Part shown: piece by piece, positions 5,105 through 7,725 of the stretch
Numbering within the stretch: position 1 is the first letter of the stretch
Layout: every line of letters starts with the position of its first letter
Assembly (NCBI GenBank): GCA_003670425.1
Contig: QWRL01000108.1
Coordinates: 1 to 7,725, forward strand
From: Chloroflexota bacterium
GTDB lineage: Bacteria > Chloroflexota > Anaerolineae > Anaerolineales > UBA11657
Length of the DNA: 7,725 nt
Reading direction: 5' to 3'
Program-made: the position numbers and the translations under genes
The notes under the pieces: model-generated
Told to the model about the DNA's origin: nothing
The model's input: the letters and a program-made list of their open reading frames with translations, nothing else
The model's database searches: none

Positions 5105-5655
5105 CGCAAATGGCGCCGGCATTGGAGCGGCTGCTGGCACTGGATGCGCGCTGGACGGCGCGCTTGTGCATTGCCGGCCGCCCGGGCACACTGCGCAGCG
5201 TGGCTGCCGTGCTGGCGCATTCCGGCGACAGTTGGTTTTGGGCTGCGGGCCTGGCGCTGGTGGGGTGGCGCGGCGGGCCGCAGTGGCGCCAATGGAGTGC
5301 GCTGCTGTTTGGCGCAATCTTTGCCGTGGCGTTGGGCGTGCAGGCGCTTAAGCTGCTGTTGCGCCGCAGCCGGCCGGCCGGCGAGTGGGGCGCCATCTAC
5401 CGCAAAACCGACCCGCACTCTTTTCCGTCCGGGCATGCCACCCGCGCAGCCTTGCTGCTGGGGCTGGGCTATGTGCTGGGGCCGCCATGGTTTGCCGGAC
5501 TGATGCTGCTGTACTCGCCTGCAATGGCGCTGGCGCGCATTGCAATGGGCGTGCATTATCTTTCTGATGTGCTGGCGGGATATGCGCTTGGCCTGCTGCT
5601 GGCAGTTGCGCTGGGGCGCTGGTTTGGCGCTGCGGGCTGGCTGCCGGTGTGGTAG
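5101..5655 (+). CDS. PAP2-family membrane phosphatase
   Basis: A 184-residue integral membrane phosphatase of the PAP2/acid phosphatase superfamily. All three signature motifs are present: K84-x6-R91-P92 (KLLLRRSRP), PSGH at 109-112, and R146-x5-H152-x3-D156 (RIAMGVHYLSD), in which the usual serine before the arginine is alanine. H112 and H152 would be the acid/base and nucleophile. Hydrophobic segments at about 31-55, 66-86, 115-141 and 158-175 place it in the membrane. Family members dephosphorylate phosphatidic acid, phosphatidylglycerol phosphate or undecaprenyl pyrophosphate; which applies is not visible. The start at ATG 5101 overlaps the preceding stop by four bases, so the two proteins are probably made together. 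The frame stays open upstream by chance inside the previous gene. Confidence 0.9.
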   Translation: MTQMAPALERLLALDARWTARLCIAGRPGTLRSVAAVLAHSGDSWFWAAGLALVGWRGGPQWRQWSALLFGAIFAVALGVQALKLLLRRSRPAGEWGAIYRKTDPHSFPSGHATRAALLLGLGYVLGPPWFAGLMLLYSPAMALARIAMGVHYLSDVLAGYALGLLLAVALGRWFGAAGWLPVW

Positions 5656-5728
5656 CCGGCTGCGCGCTGCAAGCCATGCGTAGTTAGCCAACGCCACCTG
5701 CCGCAGGCCGCGCGCGACGATCCCTAGC

Positions 5729-7093
5729 ATGCAGCAGTTGTTTTCCGATGCGGGCTCGGATGCAGCGCCACCGCCACCAATTGGTGTGGCGCCGGCTTTT
5801 TGGTTTTGGCTCAAGCTGGGCTTCATCAGCTTCGGCGGACCGGCAGGTCAAATCGCCATCATGCATGAAGAGCTGGTGGTGCGTCGGCGTTGGATCTCTG
5901 AAAAGCGCTTTCTGCATGCGCTCAATTACTGTATGGTGTTGCCGGGGCCCGAGGCTCAGCAACTGGCCACCTACATCGGTTGGTTGATGCACAAAACGCC
6001 TGGGGGGGTGATAGCCGGCGCATTATTCGTTCTGCCTTCTCTGTTTATCCTCATTGCCCTGTCTTATATCTACAATGCCTTTGGCGCAGTGCCTGCCGTT
6101 GCCGGATTTTTCTACGGCATCAAGCCCGCGGTCACCGCCATCGTGTTGCAAGCATCCCACCGCATCGGTTCGCGCGCCCTAAAGAACCACGCAATGTGGG
6201 CGATTGCTGCGGCCAGCTTCGTGGGCATATTTGCGCTTCGGCTGCCTTTTCCAATCATCGTAGTGGGGGCGGCGGTCATCGGAAGTTTTGGCGGGCGCAT
6301 GGCGCCCAATCTTTTTAAAATCCCTGATGCGCACGGGCGTGGGGAAAAATCATATGGTGCTGCAATAATCGATGACCACACGCCAACCCCCGAGCATGCC
6401 CTTTTTACGTGGCACCGGTTGTTCCGGGTGGTTCTTGTGGGTGCCCTTCTGTGGCTTGTTCCCATCGTCCTGTTGGGGCTGAACTTTGGATGGGACCATA
6501 CGGTCCTGCAAATGAGTTGGTTCTTCACGAAGGCCGCGTGGCTTACATTTGGCGGCGCTTATGCGGTGCTGCCATATATCTACCAGGGTGCAGTGGGGCA
6601 ATACGGATGGCTCACACCCACACAAATGATCGATGGATTGGCGCTGGGTGAAACAACGCCCGGCCCTTTGATCATGGTGGTGGCGTTTGTGGGCTTTACT
6701 GGTGGGTACTTGAAAGAGATTCTTGGCCCGCACAGCCAGTTTCTTGGCGGTGCTTTTGCAGCCAGTCTCGTGACCTGGTTCACATTTTTGCCGTCCTTCC
6801 TGTTTATTTTGGCCGGGGGACCCTTTGTAGAAAGCACGCACAACGACCTCAAATTTACCGCACCCCTATCCGCCATCACCGCGGCTGTAGTGGGTGTCAT
6901 TTTGAACTTAGCGATGTTCTTCGGGTATCACGTGCTGTGGCCGCAAGGCTTCACAGGTGGGTTTGACATGCCTTCCGCACTGATTGCGCTAGCCGCGGCG
7001 GTCATTGTGTTCAAATATAAACGCAGTGTGATACAGGTCGTCGTGCTCAGCGGTTTGGCGGGAGTGATTATTAAATTGATCTTGGCACACTAA
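5729..7093 (+). CDS. chrA: Long-chain ChrA-type chromate transporter
   Basis: A 454-residue polytopic membrane protein with the duplicated layout of long-chain CHR-family transporters. Half one has FWLKLGFISFGGPAGQIAIM around residues 26-45 and MVLPGPEAQQLATYIGW at 69-85; half two repeats the pattern with TKAAWLTFGGAYAVLPYI at 267-284 and LGETTPGPLIMVVAFVGF at 306-323. Each half carries the FGG and PGP signatures. Characterised ChrA proteins export chromate and give resistance; some homologues may handle other anions, and no chrB regulator is present. No Shine-Dalgarno precedes the ATG, which lies 73 nt after the PAP2 stop; residues 1-20 are low-complexity and the true start could differ slightly. 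Codon use is less GC-biased than in 2440-5655, hinting at a separate origin. No damage is apparent. Confidence 0.9.
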   Translation: MQQLFSDAGSDAAPPPPIGVAPAFWFWLKLGFISFGGPAGQIAIMHEELVVRRRWISEKRFLHALNYCMVLPGPEAQQLATYIGWLMHKTPGGVIAGALFVLPSLFILIALSYIYNAFGAVPAVAGFFYGIKPAVTAIVLQASHRIGSRALKNHAMWAIAAASFVGIFALRLPFPIIVVGAAVIGSFGGRMAPNLFKIPDAHGRGEKSYGAAIIDDHTPTPEHALFTWHRLFRVVLVGALLWLVPIVLLGLNFGWDHTVLQMSWFFTKAAWLTFGGAYAVLPYIYQGAVGQYGWLTPTQMIDGLALGETTPGPLIMVVAFVGFTGGYLKEILGPHSQFLGGAFAASLVTWFTFLPSFLFILAGGPFVESTHNDLKFTAPLSAITAAVVGVILNLAMFFGYHVLWPQGFTGGFDMPSALIALAAAVIVFKYKRSVIQVVVLSGLAGVIIKLILAH

Positions 7094-7181
7094 GTGAACC
7101 AACGGCAAGCGGTTCGAGCGCAACGCTAAGTAGACCAATATTCTCCGGAAACTTCGATGCGATTCCTAAGCATGTTCATAG

Positions 7182-7250
7182 ATTGCCCGATACGGGGTGG
7201 CACCGGAGCTGATCCCGGAACTGGAGTTCGACCAGACATTGGGGTGGTAA
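7182..7250 (+). pseudogene. Second 'PELEFDQ' coding relic
   Basis: Between TAG 7179-7181 and TAA 7248-7250 the frame reads IARYGVAPELIPELEFDQ followed by TLGW. It shares PELEFDQ with the relic ending at 377, at equal distance from a stop codon. There is no start or ribosome-binding site. It is too short to assign to a family and is best read as the C-terminal scrap of a gene related to the one decayed at the other end of the window. Confidence 0.35.
7211..7235 (+). repeat. 25-bp coding-relic repeat, copy B (partner at 344-368)
   Basis: Same orientation as copy A, 22 of 25 bases identical, with two of the three differences silent in the shared reading frame. Flanking sequence is not obviously alignable beyond this core, so it is not a long duplication. 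Confidence 0.6.
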
Positions 7251-7428
7251 TCCTGCGCTGAAGAGATGGTACATGCGGCGGAGCGTGGATTGGTGTGGTC
7301 TTCCAAATCCGTATTGCAGTTATTGTGCATTTTCTGGCTGTTACGCGCATCAAATCTCTGCGAACACCACACAAAAGCGGTCTTTGACCTGAAGTTAATG
7401 GTTGGTGGGGGTTAGCACAAAGTAGTAC

Positions 7429-7457
7429 TTGACAAAGGTAGACTTCGGGAATATTAT
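7429..7457 (+). promoter_or_regulatory. Near-consensus sigma-70-type promoter
   Basis: TTGACA at 7429-7434, a 17-bp spacer, and TATTAT at 7452-7457 match 11 of 12 consensus positions with optimal spacing. Transcription would start near 7464, reading into the helicase fragment. This is by far the best promoter in the window and unlike those of the neighbouring genes; a phage or other mobile source is a reasonable inference. AGGAG at 7470-7474 has no start codon at a suitable distance. Confidence 0.65.
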
Positions 7458-7479
7458 GTCGACATGGGTAGGAGCTTGA

Positions 7480-7725
7480 ATTTCCTATCCGTTCCAAGTA
7501 GCTTGTGGTGTTGTGTACGACGGCAAAGGAAATGAAGATGTACTTGATGTTGGCCCTCGTATGGAAGTTCTACTGGAGGTGATACAACAGTCTAAGAACA
7601 AAGTCATCGTGATTGCCCCGTTTGTTGCTGTAGATAAGAAGCTGCTGGAAGCAGTACGCAAGGAAGGGTACACAGCCGAAGCCATTTATGGTGAGGTAAG
7701 TAAGTACGAACGTGATCGTATCTTC
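7480..7725 (+). pseudogene. 5'-truncated phage-type SF2/SNF2-like helicase (continues past window)
   Basis: Eighty-two codons are open to the window edge. From residue 6 the text QVACGVVYDGKGNEDVLDVG resembles the linker before the C-terminal RecA-like domain of phage SNF2-type helicases. It is followed by PRMEVLLEVI, then KVIVIAPF at 41-48 (first strand of helicase domain 2, motif IV region) and YGEVSKYERDRIF at 70-82 (the 'G..s...R..iF' helix). These enzymes are ATP-driven DNA translocases. The ATPase half with Walker A and DEAD/DEAH motifs should lie upstream but is absent; TGA at 7477-7479 interrupts the frame and the five residues before Gln6 do not fit the family. I infer a deletion or insertion junction near 7490. 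In-frame internal starts (GTG 7513, ATG 7561) would yield only part of domain 2, so a functional helicase is unlikely. Confidence 0.65.

Larger units (their letters stand above)
7094..7479. other. Intergenic stretch with relics, no intact gene
   Basis: This 386-bp stretch holds a short coding relic (7182-7250), a 49-codon ORF at 7266-7415 without convincing support, and a strong promoter at 7429-7457. Two 13-bp segments (7090-7102, 7126-7138) match at 11 positions. No terminator with a T-run is visible after chrA. The composition becomes AT-richer toward the right edge, consistent with a junction to phage-derived DNA. Confidence 0.5.

Noticed and set aside
4777..5826. Minus-strand 349-codon ORF
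   Set aside because: It lies antisense to the nucleotidyltransferase, PAP2 and chrA 5' end and has the Ala/Arg/Gln-rich make-up of a GC-rich shadow frame. The piece over 5656-5728 looks slightly coding-like but leads nowhere.
7090..7138. Two 13-bp near-repeats (CTAAGT..ACCAA) 36 bp apart
   Set aside because: Only two short imperfect copies, one overlapping the chrA stop; no structure suggests an array or a target-site duplication.
7266..7415. Plus-strand 49-codon ORF (begins MVHAAERGLVWSS, ends LKLMVGGG)
   Set aside because: Only a weak purine stretch precedes the ATG and no family is recognised. It continues the frame of the 7182-7250 relic after its stop, so it may be further decayed sequence, but I cannot support a gene.
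7401..7420. Sequence reminiscent of an antisense tRNA 3' end (TGGTTGGTGGGGG)
   Set aside because: No T-arm, anticodon arm or matching acceptor strand could be found on either strand, so neither a tRNA nor an attachment site is supported.
7126..7497. Minus-strand 123-codon ORF after chrA
   Set aside because: No Shine-Dalgarno at its start, no recognisable domain, and it runs antisense across the relic repeat and the strong promoter.
7464..7534. Short ORF from ATG 7464 after the strong promoter
   Set aside because: It is out of frame with the helicase text, has no Shine-Dalgarno in front, and its roughly 23 residues look like a shadow reading.

Overview
The window is most likely from a Chloroflexota (Anaerolineae-like) chromosome. 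This is inferred from family resemblance: a nucleotidyltransferase of the 'MDAIV.AGG / GMDVDKP' type, a protein usually annotated 'quinate 5-dehydrogenase', and a glycosyltransferase-39-like C-terminal tail ending the first gene. These genes are GC-rich with many GCG/CTG/CGC codons and mostly lack Shine-Dalgarno sites. No rRNA, tRNA or CRISPR array is visible.

Layout. (1) 2-157: the 3' end of a membrane glycosyltransferase-like gene, followed by decayed coding sequence to about 377. (2) About 365-2262: an AT-richer block with clear Shine-Dalgarno sites. It holds, on the minus strand, a LUD-domain protein, a possible 26-residue small protein and a DUF6069-like membrane protein, and divergently on the plus strand a TetR/AcrR-type regulator. 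(3) 2291-2431: the 3' remnant of an unidentified gene. (4) 2440-5655: a compact plus-strand cluster of EamA/DMT transporter, 'quinate dehydrogenase-like' protein, nucleotidyltransferase and PAP2 phosphatase; the last two overlap by ATGA. (5) 5729-7093: a long-chain ChrA-type chromate transporter. (6) 7094-7725: non-coding or decayed sequence with a second copy of a short coding relic also found at 344-368, then a near-consensus sigma-70-type promoter, then a 5'-truncated fragment of a phage-type SF2 helicase running off the window.

How the genes may work together. The TetR-type protein probably controls the divergent LUD gene and perhaps the genes downstream of it; an inverted repeat in the shared intergenic region is a candidate operator. 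The nucleotidyltransferase and PAP2 phosphatase are probably translationally coupled and may act in one pathway of an activated or phosphorylated (possibly lipid-linked) intermediate, but no substrate can be read from the sequence. ChrA stands alone without a chrB regulator.

I do not see a convincing new multi-gene system. The most informative unusual signals are the duplicated 'PELEFDQ' coding relic at both ends of the window, the AT-richer block sitting between gene remnants, TAAAAT boxes 5-6 nt before two start codons (possible leaderless transcripts), and the strong promoter feeding a broken phage helicase.
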